Source of the DNA: Kitasatospora sp. NBC_00315
Lineage (GTDB): Bacteria; Actinomycetota; Actinomycetes; Streptomycetales; Streptomycetaceae
Reading direction: 5' to 3'
Assembly (NCBI RefSeq): GCF_041435095.1
Contig: NZ_CP108025.1
Coordinates: 434,001 to 498,000 of the forward strand
Length of the DNA: 64,000 nt
The notes beneath the pieces are model-generated. The model was not told the DNA's origin and made no database searches. It saw nothing but the letters and a program-made list of their open reading frames with translations. Positions within the stretch are counted from its first letter, which is position 1. Each line of letters begins with the position of its first letter. Positions 16,014 through 25,258 of the stretch are shown here, piece after piece. Both the position numbers and the translations under genes were made by a program.

Positions 16014-16192
16014 GTCGTGCCATCCTCTCGTCAGGGTGATCCTGACAGCAGAGCAGACGAATGTCAGGCGCCGCCTGAGAAGCTCGGACCACCCCGCCCG
16101 TCCCGAATCCGGCCGCGAACAGTCCCGACCGGCACCCCGGAGCCTTCCGGGGCGCGGCCCCGGGCCGGGCCGAGGGCCTCGCCGAGGGCTTC

Positions 16193-16426
16193 TCAGTCGT
16201 GGAACTGCGGGATGATCAGATACAGCCCGTAGAGCACCACCGCGGCGCATGCCAGGAAGCACAGTGCGGCCCCGGTCAGGGCGGCGGCCGAGCTCCGGCC
16301 GGCGCTTCTGGCCTCCTGGTGGTTCAGCACCGCCCGCACACCCAGGGTGAAGACCACGGCGACCGCGACCGTCGTGCCGATGCTGACCACGGTCACCTCG
16401 GCGAGCGCGCTCCAGTGCAGTGCCAC
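16193..16426 (-). CDS. Small two-helix membrane protein downstream of pit
   Basis: 77 residues with two clear transmembrane helices, [20 protein letters not shown] (about 12-31) and [20 protein letters not shown] (about 51-70), joined by a charged loop. The start is 13 bp after the phosphate permease stop on the same strand, so the two are probably cotranscribed. Similar small proteins next to Pit-type permeases are common in Streptomyces. It may be an accessory subunit, but no biochemical role is known to me. Confidence 0.7.
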   Translation of the reverse strand: MALHWSALAEVTVVSIGTTVAVAVVFTLGVRAVLNHQEARSAGRSSAAALTGAALCFLACAAVVLYGLYLIIPQFHD

Positions 16427-16439
16427 GGCGTTCTCCCTC

Positions 16440-17585
16440 TCAGCTGCCCGCGGCGGCGGGCTGCGGGTTGACCGTCACGGTGGGGGCGTCGTTGACGTTG
16501 TCCGCGGTGACCGGGCTGCGCCGGGACAGCACGTAGATCACGGCCGCGGCGGCCACGGCGGCCGCGGCCACCGCCACGGTCCCGGCCGTCCCGCCGTGGA
16601 CCACGACGGCGGAGGCACCGCCGCCGATCAGCCCGGCCGCCGGGAGGGTGATCAGCCAGGCGACTGCCATCCGGCCGGCCGTGTTCCAGCGCACCTTCGC
16701 CCGGCGGCGCCCGAGCCCGGCGCCGATGATGCTGCCGCTGCAGACCTGGGTGGTGGAGAGCGCGAACCCGAGGTGGGCGGAGGTGAGGATCACCGTGGCG
16801 GAGGCGGTCTCGGCGGCGAAGCCCTGTGGCGAGCGGATGTCGGTCAGGCCCCGGCCGAGCGTCCTGATGATGCGCCAGCCGCCGAGGTAGGTCCCCAGGC
16901 CGATGGCCAGGCCCGCGGTGAGGACCACCCAGACCGGCGGCCCGGCACCGCTCGGCAGCGCGTCCACGGAGATCAGGCTGAGGGTGATCACGCCCATCGT
17001 CTTCTGCGCGTCGTTGGTGCCGTGGGCGAGTGAGACCAGCGAGGCCGACCCGATCTGCCCGAACCGGAAACCCCGGGTCACGGACTCCTCCGCGGCCCGC
17101 CCGCTGAGGCGGTAGACCAGCAGGGTGGCGAGCAGTGCGGCGGTCCCGGCCACCACCGGTGCGGCGAACCCCGGGATGACGATCCTTTCGAGCACCTCCT
17201 CGAAGTTCACGGCCTTCAGCCCCGCGCCGACGCAGACCGCGCCGACCAGTCCGCCGATCAGCGCGTGCGACGAGCTCGACGGGAGTCCGAGCAACCAGGT
17301 CAGCAGGTTCCACAGGATCGCGCCGACCAGCCCCGCGAAGATCATGCCCAGGGTGATCAGTCCGTCGTTCACGATGCCGCCGGAGATCGTTTTGGCCACT
17401 GCCGTGGACAGGAACGCGCCGACCACGTTGAGCACGGCGCTCAGCAGCACCGCCACTCTCGGGGGGAGCGCGCCGGTCGCGATCGAGGTCGCCATCGCGT
17501 TCGCGGTGTCGTGGAAACCGTTGGTGAAGTCGAACACCAGCGCCGTGACGATCACTACCACCAGGAGGAACGTGACGTGGGACAT
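16440..17585 (-). CDS. pit: Inorganic phosphate transporter, Pit/PHO4 family
   Basis: A 381-residue integral membrane protein with about ten helices and the duplicated PiT signature. The N-terminal copy is FDFTNGFHDTANAMATSI (residues 19-36) and the C-terminal copy SLAHGTNDAQKTMGVITL; the motif Asp/Asn residues bind phosphate and the coupling ion. Uptake is driven by the proton or sodium gradient. The ATG at 17585 (MSHVTFLLVVVIVTALVFDF) begins the first helix; longer in-frame starts add only Arg-rich sequence. It is divergent from the sulP gene and close to the PPK2 gene, suggesting a phosphate acquisition and storage neighbourhood. Confidence 0.92.
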   Translation of the reverse strand: MSHVTFLLVVVIVTALVFDFTNGFHDTANAMATSIATGALPPRVAVLLSAVLNVVGAFLSTAVAKTISGGIVNDGLITLGMIFAGLVGAILWNLLTWLLGLPSSSSHALIGGLVGAVCVGAGLKAVNFEEVLERIVIPGFAAPVVAGTAALLATLLVYRLSGRAAEESVTRGFRFGQIGSASLVSLAHGTNDAQKTMGVITLSLISVDALPSGAGPPVWVVLTAGLAIGLGTYLGGWRIIRTLGRGLTDIRSPQGFAAETASATVILTSAHLGFALSTTQVCSGSIIGAGLGRRRAKVRWNTAGRMAVAWLITLPAAGLIGGGASAVVVHGGTAGTVAVAAAAVAAAAVIYVLSRRSPVTADNVNDAPTVTVNPQPAAAGS

Positions 17586-17875
17586 GCGGCCCAGTAGAAC
17601 AGCGCCCGGCGCCAGGGGGACGGTACGACACTCGCCGCGGACGGTCGGTTCGCTCCTCGGCCGGGGCAGCGCGGGCGCAGCCGACCGCAGCTCCGGCCCC
17701 GCGGCCGGCGCTCGCCGCGGTCCACTCTTTCGGCCCTGTCCTCTGGCGGTGACCCGGGCGGGGCTCCGACGATGGGAGCCGATGCCCCCGCACCGCCCCA
17801 GGTCCCGCCGCCGGCCCGGTCCCGCCGCGGCGGGGTGCCGGCTGCGGCTGCCGTCGGCCCTGCGGAAGGAGACCG

Positions 17876-19609
17876 TTGACACCCTCCACCGACCCGGTCG
17901 GCGGATTGCGGCACCGCCTCGCCGCATTCGTCCCGGGCCTCGGTGTGCTCGGGTCGTACCGGCGCACGTGGTTGCGCGGGGACCTGCTGGCCGGCGTGAC
18001 CGTCGCGGCCTATCTGGTGCCCCAGGTCATGGCGTACGCGAGCGTGGCGGGGCTGCAACCGGTCGCCGGGCTCTGGGCCATCCTGCCCGCGCTCGCCGTC
18101 TACGCCTTCCTCGGCTCGTCCCGTCTGCTGTCGGTCGGCCCGGAGTCGACGACCGCGCTGATGACGGCCGGTGTGGTGGGGCCGCTGGCGGCGGGGGACC
18201 CGGACCGCTACGCCGTCCTCACGGCGGCGCTCGCCGTCGTGGTCGGGATGATGTTCCTGCTGGCCCGGATCGCCCGGCTGGGGTTCGTCGCAGATCTGCT
18301 CTCCCAGCCCGTCCTGATCGGCTACCTCGCCGGGGTCGCGCTGATCATGGGGGTGGACCAGCTGACGAAGATCACCGGTGTCGAGACGGAGGGTTCGGGC
18401 TTCTTCCCGCAGCTGGTCTCCTTCTTCCGGAATCTCTCCGAGGCCCATGCCGCGACCGTGATCCTCAGCGCGGCGACGCTGGTCTTCCTCTTCGTGGCGG
18501 CCGCGTTCCTGCCGCGCGCGGTGCCGGTCACCCTGCTCGCACTGGTCCTGGGCACCGTGGTGGTCGCGGTGTTCGATCTGGAGTCGCTCGGCATCGCGGT
18601 GATCGGGCAGATCCCGACCGGGCTCCCGCGCCCCGCGATCCCGTCCCTCGGCGACTTCCGGGACTTGCTTCTGCCGGCCGTCGGCGTGCTCCTGGTGGGG
18701 TACACCGACGTGATCCTGACGGCCCGCGCCTTCGAGTCCCGGGGCAGCGGCGAGCGCCTGGACGCCAACCAGGAACTCCTGGCGCTGGGGGTGGTCAACC
18801 TCGGTGCCGGTGTACTGCACGGCTTCCCGGTGAGCAGCAGCGCCAGCCGGACCACGCTGGCGAAGTCGGCCGGCGGGCACACCCAGCTGTACGGGCTCAC
18901 GGCGGACGTCCTGGTCGTCGCCGTGCTGCTGTTCCTCGGCCCGGCGCTCGCCCTGACGCCGTCAGCCGTCCTGGGGTGCCTGGTCGTCTTCGCCGCCGTC
19001 CGGATGATCGACGTCGCGGGGTTCCGTCGGCTCTCGTCGTTCCGGCGCCGGGAGCTGCTGCTGGCTGTCGGATGCCTGATCGGCGTCCTGGCGCTGGACA
19101 TCCTGTACGGGGTGCTGGTGGCCGTGGGGCTGTCGGTGGCGGAGCTGCTCAGCCGGGTGGCCCGGCCGCACGACGCGGTGCTGGGTCTGGTGCCGGGGGT
19201 GGCGGGCATGCACGACGTCGACGACTACCCCGAGGCGCGGACCGTCCCCGGCCTGTTGATCTACCGCTACGACTCGCCGCTGTTCTTCGCCAACGCCGAG
19301 GACTTCCGCCGGCGGGCGCTGGCCGTGGCGGCCGAACAGTCGGAGCCGGTGCGCTGGTTCGTCCTCAACACCGAGGCCAACGTCGAGGTGGACATCACCG
19401 CGTTGGACTCCCTGGAGGCGCTGCGGGAGGAACTGGTCGGCAGCGGCTGCGTGTTCGCACTGGCCCGGGTGAAGCAGGACCTGCGGTCGGAGCTGGACGC
19501 GTACGGGCTGACCGGAGCCGTCGGCGAGGACCGGATCTTCCCCACCCTGCCCGCGGCCGTGGCCGCGTACCGCTCCTGGAGCCGGGCGGGCGACGATGCG
19601 CAGGGGTAG
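17876..19609 (+). CDS. SulP-family anion transporter with STAS domain
   Basis: A 577-residue SLC26/SulP transporter. The membrane domain (about 25-425) includes the family block DLLAGVTVAAYLVPQVMAYA and GLWAILPALAVYAFLGSSRL, and FPVSSSASRTTLAKSAGGHT in the second repeat. A C-terminal STAS domain (about 440-560) has LLIYRYDSPLFFANAEDFRR and VDITALDSLEALREEL. Substrates in the family are sulfate, bicarbonate or dicarboxylates. The start is a TTG at 17876 placed 4 bases after GGAAGGAG. No carbonic anhydrase, which often accompanies bicarbonate-type SulP proteins, is nearby, so sulfate or another oxyanion remains possible. Confidence 0.9.
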   Translation: MTPSTDPVGGLRHRLAAFVPGLGVLGSYRRTWLRGDLLAGVTVAAYLVPQVMAYASVAGLQPVAGLWAILPALAVYAFLGSSRLLSVGPESTTALMTAGVVGPLAAGDPDRYAVLTAALAVVVGMMFLLARIARLGFVADLLSQPVLIGYLAGVALIMGVDQLTKITGVETEGSGFFPQLVSFFRNLSEAHAATVILSAATLVFLFVAAAFLPRAVPVTLLALVLGTVVVAVFDLESLGIAVIGQIPTGLPRPAIPSLGDFRDLLLPAVGVLLVGYTDVILTARAFESRGSGERLDANQELLALGVVNLGAGVLHGFPVSSSASRTTLAKSAGGHTQLYGLTADVLVVAVLLFLGPALALTPSAVLGCLVVFAAVRMIDVAGFRRLSSFRRRELLLAVGCLIGVLALDILYGVLVAVGLSVAELLSRVARPHDAVLGLVPGVAGMHDVDDYPEARTVPGLLIYRYDSPLFFANAEDFRRRALAVAAEQSEPVRWFVLNTEANVEVDITALDSLEALREELVGSGCVFALARVKQDLRSELDAYGLTGAVGEDRIFPTLPAAVAAYRSWSRAGDDAQG

Positions 19610-19775
19610 CGGCCCGCGGGCCGAGTTGCGGCCCCGCGCCCTGACCCCCAGGCTCGGATCCAGACCCGGGCACGCAGGCTCCGCCGGACGACGGGGCGGG
19701 CCGCGCAGGCCCTCGACCGCCCGACCGCGACGGCTGCGCCGGCTCGCCCGCGCGCGCCAGGAAGGCTGGTCCCGG

Positions 19776-20720
19776 ATGGCACGCAAGCAGGCCCGGCGCA
19801 TCGCGAAGTTCATCGAGCCGCTGCGGGTGGAGCCCGGCTCCCGGGTGGACCTGAGCGACTTCGACCCCCGTTACAAGGCGGGGATGAGGAAACGCGAGGG
19901 CGTCCGACTGCTGGAGAGCGGCGTCGCTCTGCTGGCCGAGTACCAGGCCCGGCTGGCCGCCCAGGACACCTACGGCGTCCTGTTCTGCCTGCAGGCGATG
20001 GACGCCGGCGGCAAGGACGGCACCATCCGGCACGTCATGAGCGGGGTGAACCCGCAGGGGGTGCACGTCAGCAGCTTCAAGGTGCCCTCCACCGAGGAGC
20101 TCGACCACGACTACCTCTGGCGGTACGCGCGCAGGCTCCCGGCCCGCGGGGACATCGCGATCTTCAACCGGTCCCACTACGAGGAGGTCCTCGTGGTGCG
20201 GGTGCACCCGGAGGTGCTGGAACACCAGCGGATCCCGGACGCCGCCCACGGGTCCGCCCTCTGGGACCGCCGCTACCGGGAGATCAACGACTGGGAGCGC
20301 CACCTCACCGACAACGGCTTCAAGGTGGTGAAGGTCTTCCTGAACCTCTCCAAGGAGGAGCAGCGCACCCGGTTCCTGAAGCGGATCGACCTCCCGGAGA
20401 AGAACTGGAAGTTCTCCGCCGCCGACGTCCGTGAGCGCAAGTACTGGGACGACTACCAGGAGGCCTTCGCCGAGATGCTCTCGGCCACCAGCACCCCGTG
20501 GGCGCCCTGGTACGTGGTGCCGGCGGACCGTAAGTGGTTCGCGCGCATCTGCGCCGCCGCCGTACTCGCCCACACGTTGATCGAGATCGACCCCCGGTAC
20601 CCGGTCGTCGACGAGGAGGCCCACCAGGATCTGCTCGCCGCCAAGCGCCGGCTCAGGAAGGAAGCCCCGAAGGGCGCCCCCGCCGACCCGTACGCGGCCC
20701 GCCACGAGCCGCCCGGCTAG
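19776..20720 (+). CDS. ppk2: Polyphosphate kinase 2 (PPK2) family protein
   Basis: A 314-residue one-domain PPK2. The Walker A-like motif is AMDAGGKDGT (74-83), the Walker B-like strand with the catalytic Asp and Arg is GDIAIFNRSHYEEVLV (125-140), and the lid module is KEEQRTRFLKRIDLPEKNWK. These enzymes transfer phosphate between polyphosphate and nucleotides; single-domain forms act on AMP, ADP or both. The ATG at 19776 has GGAAGG about 8-10 bases upstream. With the Pit permease 2 kb away it suggests local handling of phosphate and polyphosphate, though the genes are on different strands and not an operon. Confidence 0.92.
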   Translation: MARKQARRIAKFIEPLRVEPGSRVDLSDFDPRYKAGMRKREGVRLLESGVALLAEYQARLAAQDTYGVLFCLQAMDAGGKDGTIRHVMSGVNPQGVHVSSFKVPSTEELDHDYLWRYARRLPARGDIAIFNRSHYEEVLVVRVHPEVLEHQRIPDAAHGSALWDRRYREINDWERHLTDNGFKVVKVFLNLSKEEQRTRFLKRIDLPEKNWKFSAADVRERKYWDDYQEAFAEMLSATSTPWAPWYVVPADRKWFARICAAAVLAHTLIEIDPRYPVVDEEAHQDLLAAKRRLRKEAPKGAPADPYAARHEPPG

Positions 20721-20872
20721 ACCCGGGCCCGCCGTTCGCCGCCCCACCTCCTCGGGCGCGCAGGCAGCGGGCGCGGGCAGCGGGCACGGGCACGGACAGC
20801 GAACGGCCGCCGGCCGGTCGGGTCGGGCCGGGCCGGGGCGGGGACACACCGGGAACGGAGACAGCGAAGAAG

Positions 20873-23596
20873 ATGACAGTCGAAGCAGGCCTGACGGGGC
20901 CGCAGCCGGCCGAGCGGCCGGAGTGGTACGCGTGCTCCCCCGAGGACGTCGCGCACCTGTTGGAGGTCGACCCGGAGGTCGGCCTCACGGACGCGCGGGT
21001 GGCCGAACAGCGGGCGGCCCACGGCCCCAACGCCCTGCCCGAGGAGCAGACCCGGCCGGCGCTGCTGCGCTTCCTGGACCAGTACCGCAGCTACATGCAG
21101 ATCATCCTGGTGGCGGCGGCCGTGGTCTCGTTCGCGATCGCGCAGTGGAGCACCGCGATCCTGCTGGTCGCCCTCACCCTGCTCAACGCGGTGGTCGGCC
21201 TGCGGCAGGAGGGCAAGGCCGCCAGCGCGATGAACGCGCTGAGGTCGATGATGAAGAACACCGCCCGGGTCCGCCGCGCCGGTGCGGAGTCGGAGATCCC
21301 GGCCGAGGATCTCGTACCGGGCGACGTCGTGCTGGTCACAGCCGGGGACCAGGTACCGGCCGACGGGCGGATCGTCCGGGCCAGCGCGCTCCAGATCGAC
21401 GAGTCCGCGCTCACCGGCGAGAGCACCCCCGCCGGGAAGGACACCGTCGTGCCGCCCGGTGAGAAGCTCGGGCCCGGGGACCAGACGGACATGGCGTTCA
21501 TGAACACCCCGGTGACCCACGGCAGCGGGGTGCTGATCGTCACCGGCACCGGCTCGGAGACCGAGCTCGGCAGGATCTCCACCATGCTGTCCGCCACCGC
21601 GAAGGAGGAGTCGCCGCTCACCCGGGAGCTGAACAACCTCACCCTGTGGATCGCGGGCGCGGCCGGCCTGACGATGATCGTGATGTTCGCGCTGGGCCGC
21701 AGCCGCGGCCAGGCCTGGGACACGCTGTTCATCGCCGCGGTCTCGCTGGCCATCGCGGCCATCCCGGAGGCGCTGCCCACGGTGACCCAGGTGATCCTCT
21801 CCGTGGGAAGCCTCAACCTGGCCGGGCGCAACGCGATCGTCAAGGAACTGCCCTCGGTGGAGACCCTCGGTTTCACCTCGGCGATCAACTCCGACAAGAC
21901 CGGCACCCTGACGATGAACCAGGTGACGGTCGTCGAGGTGATCAGCCCGACGGACCGGTACACGGTCTCGGGCACGGGGTACGGCCTCGACGGGCGGATC
22001 CACCACGCGGCGGGGTCCTCCGCGGGCGTCGAGGACGCGATCCTGCCCTTCCTGGTCGCCGGGGACGCCACCCTGGTCGACGGCACGGTGGTCGGCGATC
22101 CGACCGAGGGCGCGCTGCTCGTGCTGGGCCACAAGGCCGGGCTGGACGTGGAGGGCACCCGTGGGCGGATGCCCAGACTCGCCACCCTGCCGTTCGACCC
22201 GGGCTACAAGCTGATGGCCACCTTCCACGCCGCGAAGGACGGCTCCGGGCGGCCGGTCGTGCGCTGTTTCGTCAAGGGCGCGGCGCCCGCCGTCATGTCC
22301 CGCGCCGTCAGTGCGCTGGCGGCCGGCGAGACCGTCCCCTGGGAAGGCGAGCTGAGCCGTCGCGCCCAGGAGCAGGTCGAGCGGATGGGCGGCGAGGGCC
22401 GTCGGGTGATGGCGGCGGCCGCCCGGGATCTGGATCCCGCCGACTTCGACCCGGACGGCGACCTGCTCGCCCTCGTCACCGGGCTTCGGATGACCGGCCT
22501 GGTGGGCATGGTCGACCCGCCCCGGGCCGAGTCCAAGGCCGCCGTGGCGAGTGCCCAGGCGGCCCACATCAGGGTCCGCATGGTCACCGGTGACGACGTC
22601 ACCACCGGCGCCGCCATCGCCCGGCAGCTGGGCATCCCCGGCGAGGCCGTGCTCGGCGCCGACTTCGCCGCCTGGACGGAGCAGGAGCAGCGGGCGCGGA
22701 TCGAGCGCATCGGTGTGGTGGGGCGGGTCGCGCCGGAGCACAAGGTCCTGCTCGCCGACACGCTGAAGCGCAACGGCGAGGTCGTGGCGATGACCGGGGA
22801 CGGCGTCAACGACGCGCCGGCCATCAAGGCCGCCGACATCGGCATCGCGATGGGCAGCGGTACCGACGTGGCGAAGAACGCCGCCCGGATGATCCTCTCG
22901 GACGACAACTTCGCGACGATCGTGTTCGCGGTGAAGGAGGGCCGCAAGCTCTACGACAACCTCACCAAGTACGTCCGGTTCGTCCTGCTGCTGCTCGTCA
23001 CCTTCGTGCTGACCTTCCTCGGCGCGACGCTCTTCAACATCGCCGCCGGGGAGCCCTTCCCGCCGCCGCAGGTGCTGTGGATCCACTTCGTGGTGAACGC
23101 CCCGTTCGGCTTCGCGCTCGGCTTCGACCAGGAGAGCCCGGGGCTGATGCGCCGTACCCCGCGCCCGCGGGGCGAGTCGGTCCTGACCCGGCCGCTGCTG
23201 ACCACGGTCGGCCTCGCCGGTCTGGCGCTGACCGTCATGCTGCTGGCGCTGATCAAGCTCGGCGAGAACCACTTCGGCAGCGTGCACGTGGGCAGTTCGA
23301 TGGCCTTCACCGCCTTCTCGCTCTGCCTGATCGTGGCCGCGTTCGAATGCCGCAGCGAGACGGCGTCCGCGCTGCGGACGACCACGTTCGACAGCAGGCA
23401 GATGAACCTGGCGGCGCTGTCCGAGTTCGTCCTCGCCGTGCTGGTGACCCAGCTGGACGGGTTCCGGCGCATCCTCGGCACGGCGGAGATCGACCTCCGC
23501 CAGTTCGGGTGGGCCCTGCTGGCCGCCGTGGTCTTCCTCGCGCTGTGGGAGCTCGGGAAGGCGATGGCCCGCCGGGCCCGGACAGGCACGGGGTGA
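20873..23596 (+). CDS. Cation-transporting P-type ATPase (type II, Ca2+-like)
   Basis: A 907-residue P2-type ATPase. Features in order: N-terminal cation-ATPase domain (WYACSPEDVAHLLEVDPEVG), helices M1-M2 (about 75-110), actuator loop TGES (181-184), M4 motif IPEALP (297-302), phosphorylation site NSDKTGTLTMNQ with Asp341, nucleotide domain with FVKGAAP, hinge MTGDGVNDAPAIKAADIGIA, and four C-terminal helices. The IPEALP motif and overall similarity to SERCA/PMR1 pumps suggest Ca2+ or Mn2+ export, but substrate is not proven. Ser precedes DKTGTLT as Asn-Ser rather than the common Cys-Ser. A weak ACGGAG lies upstream of the ATG. Confidence 0.92.
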   Translation: MTVEAGLTGPQPAERPEWYACSPEDVAHLLEVDPEVGLTDARVAEQRAAHGPNALPEEQTRPALLRFLDQYRSYMQIILVAAAVVSFAIAQWSTAILLVALTLLNAVVGLRQEGKAASAMNALRSMMKNTARVRRAGAESEIPAEDLVPGDVVLVTAGDQVPADGRIVRASALQIDESALTGESTPAGKDTVVPPGEKLGPGDQTDMAFMNTPVTHGSGVLIVTGTGSETELGRISTMLSATAKEESPLTRELNNLTLWIAGAAGLTMIVMFALGRSRGQAWDTLFIAAVSLAIAAIPEALPTVTQVILSVGSLNLAGRNAIVKELPSVETLGFTSAINSDKTGTLTMNQVTVVEVISPTDRYTVSGTGYGLDGRIHHAAGSSAGVEDAILPFLVAGDATLVDGTVVGDPTEGALLVLGHKAGLDVEGTRGRMPRLATLPFDPGYKLMATFHAAKDGSGRPVVRCFVKGAAPAVMSRAVSALAAGETVPWEGELSRRAQEQVERMGGEGRRVMAAAARDLDPADFDPDGDLLALVTGLRMTGLVGMVDPPRAESKAAVASAQAAHIRVRMVTGDDVTTGAAIARQLGIPGEAVLGADFAAWTEQEQRARIERIGVVGRVAPEHKVLLADTLKRNGEVVAMTGDGVNDAPAIKAADIGIAMGSGTDVAKNAARMILSDDNFATIVFAVKEGRKLYDNLTKYVRFVLLLLVTFVLTFLGATLFNIAAGEPFPPPQVLWIHFVVNAPFGFALGFDQESPGLMRRTPRPRGESVLTRPLLTTVGLAGLALTVMLLALIKLGENHFGSVHVGSSMAFTAFSLCLIVAAFECRSETASALRTTTFDSRQMNLAALSEFVLAVLVTQLDGFRRILGTAEIDLRQFGWALLAAVVFLALWELGKAMARRARTGTG

Positions 23597-23806
23597 GCCG
23601 GCCCGCACCGGCAGGCGGCCTGCCCGGAGTCGGGCGGTCGTCCGGCGCGTACTGCGGCTGCCAGGGTCCCTGTTGGACGGCATCGTCCGTCCCGCGCGCG
23701 GCCACCGTCCTGGTGTGCGGATGGGCCGCCCGGAGCGGGGTAGGCGACGCGGAGCCACCGCTCCTCCGGCCGGAGCAGCGGTGGAACGTCCAGGAGCGGA
23801 GACACG

Positions 23807-25033
23807 ATGGCCACCGCGCACGCCCTTCCCCTCCATGCCGGCCTGTTCGCAGGTCGGTACCGCGTCCAGGAGCACCTGGGCCGCGGTGGGGCGGCCGAGG
23901 TCGTACGCGCGGTCGACGAGCGGTTGCAGCGGTCGGTGGCGCTCAAGGTGTTCCGGCCCGAGGCCGGCGGGGACGCCGCCGAGCGCTTCGCGCAGGAGGG
24001 TCGAGCGCTGGCGCGACTGCGGCACCCGGGCCTGGTGGAGGTGTACGACTACGGCACGTGGGGCGAGCGCCCTTTCCTCGTGCTGGAGCTCATCGAGGGC
24101 CCCACGTTGCGGGAGGTGCTGGCTCGTGAGCCGCTGTCGCCGGTCGCGGCGGCACGGCTGGGGTCGCAGCTGGCGAGGGTGCTGTCCTTCGTTCACGGGC
24201 ATGGTGTGGTCCATCGGGATGTGAAGCCTTCCAACATCCTGATCGGTGAGGGTGGGGCTCCGCGGCTCGCGGACTTCGGTGTCGCGCGGCTTCCCGGTGA
24301 TGCCGCGATGACCCGGACGGGGTGTGTCGTCGGCACGCCGGCCTATCTCGCGCCGGAGCAGATCCGTGGTCGGTCGGCCCGGCCGGCCGCGGACGTGTAC
24401 GCGTTGGGTCTCGTGCTCGTCGAATGTCTCACGGGGCGCCGCGAGTACGGCGGCGCGCCTCTCGAAGCCGCTGCGGCGCGCCTGCACCGCTCTCCTGCCG
24501 TACCCGGGCACCTGCCGAGGGGTCTCTCCCGGATCCTGCGACAGATGACGCTCTCCGACCCGCTGCAGCGACCGTCGGCGATCGAGTGCGCCGACGCGCT
24601 CGGGGAGGTCACGTCGCTCGCCGCGCCGGCGCTGACGCAGCCGCTGGCCCTGCGGGTGTCACGGATGCCGGTCCACCGAAGGCGCGGCGCGTCCCTGGCA
24701 GCTGCGGCCGTCCTCGCGCTGGCCGGCCTGGCGGCCGGCACCGCCTTCGACACGGACCCGCGCCCGGCGGCTCCGGCGCTGCCCGGGCCGAGCGGCCGGC
24801 CGACCTCGTCCGAGACCTCCTCGGCCTCCGGCCCGAGGGAAAGCGCCACGGCGTCCCCGGACGGCGCCGAGGCGACCGCGCCGACCGCAGGGGCTGCCCC
24901 CGCCGCCGCGGGGTCCGCGCCCGCACCGGCCTCGCCTCCTGTCACGGCTCCCGCTCCCGGCCGGGCATCGCCGGCGCCGTCCAGGGGCCCCGGCAACCCG
25001 GGCCGAGCGGGGAAGGTCAAGAAGCAGCACTGA
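23807..25033 (+). CDS. Serine/threonine protein kinase (Hanks type, membrane anchored)
   Basis: A 408-residue receptor-like kinase. Kinase domain about 17-275: Gly loop LGRGGAAEVV (24-33), Lys47 in VALKVF, catalytic loop HRDVKPSN (136-143, Asp138), DFG at 156-158, activation segment with GTPAYLAPEQ. A single transmembrane helix follows at about 292-312 (GASLAAAAVLALAGLAAGTA). The extracytoplasmic part is only a low-complexity Pro/Ala/Ser tail of about 95 residues, with no PASTA or other sensor domain. GGAGCGGAGA precedes the ATG. How it senses a signal is unclear. It ends convergently with the GH64 gene at a shared hairpin. Confidence 0.92.
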   Translation: MATAHALPLHAGLFAGRYRVQEHLGRGGAAEVVRAVDERLQRSVALKVFRPEAGGDAAERFAQEGRALARLRHPGLVEVYDYGTWGERPFLVLELIEGPTLREVLAREPLSPVAAARLGSQLARVLSFVHGHGVVHRDVKPSNILIGEGGAPRLADFGVARLPGDAAMTRTGCVVGTPAYLAPEQIRGRSARPAADVYALGLVLVECLTGRREYGGAPLEAAAARLHRSPAVPGHLPRGLSRILRQMTLSDPLQRPSAIECADALGEVTSLAAPALTQPLALRVSRMPVHRRRGASLAAAAVLALAGLAAGTAFDTDPRPAAPALPGPSGRPTSSETSSASGPRESATASPDGAEATAPTAGAAPAAAGSAPAPASPPVTAPAPGRASPAPSRGPGNPGRAGKVKKQH

Positions 25034-25191
25034 GCCGCTGTTCGACCGGACCGGGCACGAGTCGGATCAGGTCCCCGGTTCCGGCGCTCCGGATCGGTGT
25101 TGATCCGGGCGGCGTTCCGCGGTTGACGACCGCACAGCTCCGCACGCGGTCCAGTGCGCGGTCCGGGCTGCCGACCGGGCTGCCGACCGGA

Positions 25192-25231
25192 CCGGACCCA
25201 CCGCGCCACGACGGCCGCTCGGTGGGTCCGG
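25192..25231. terminator. Bidirectional hairpin between kinase and GH64 genes
   Basis: A perfect 12-bp stem, CCGGACCCACCG with its complement and a 16-base loop, lies between two convergent genes, 28 bases from the GH64 stop. It is suited to stop transcription from both sides. Confidence 0.75.
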
Positions 25232-25258
25232 CCCGGTGACCCGGGCCGGGCCGGATGC

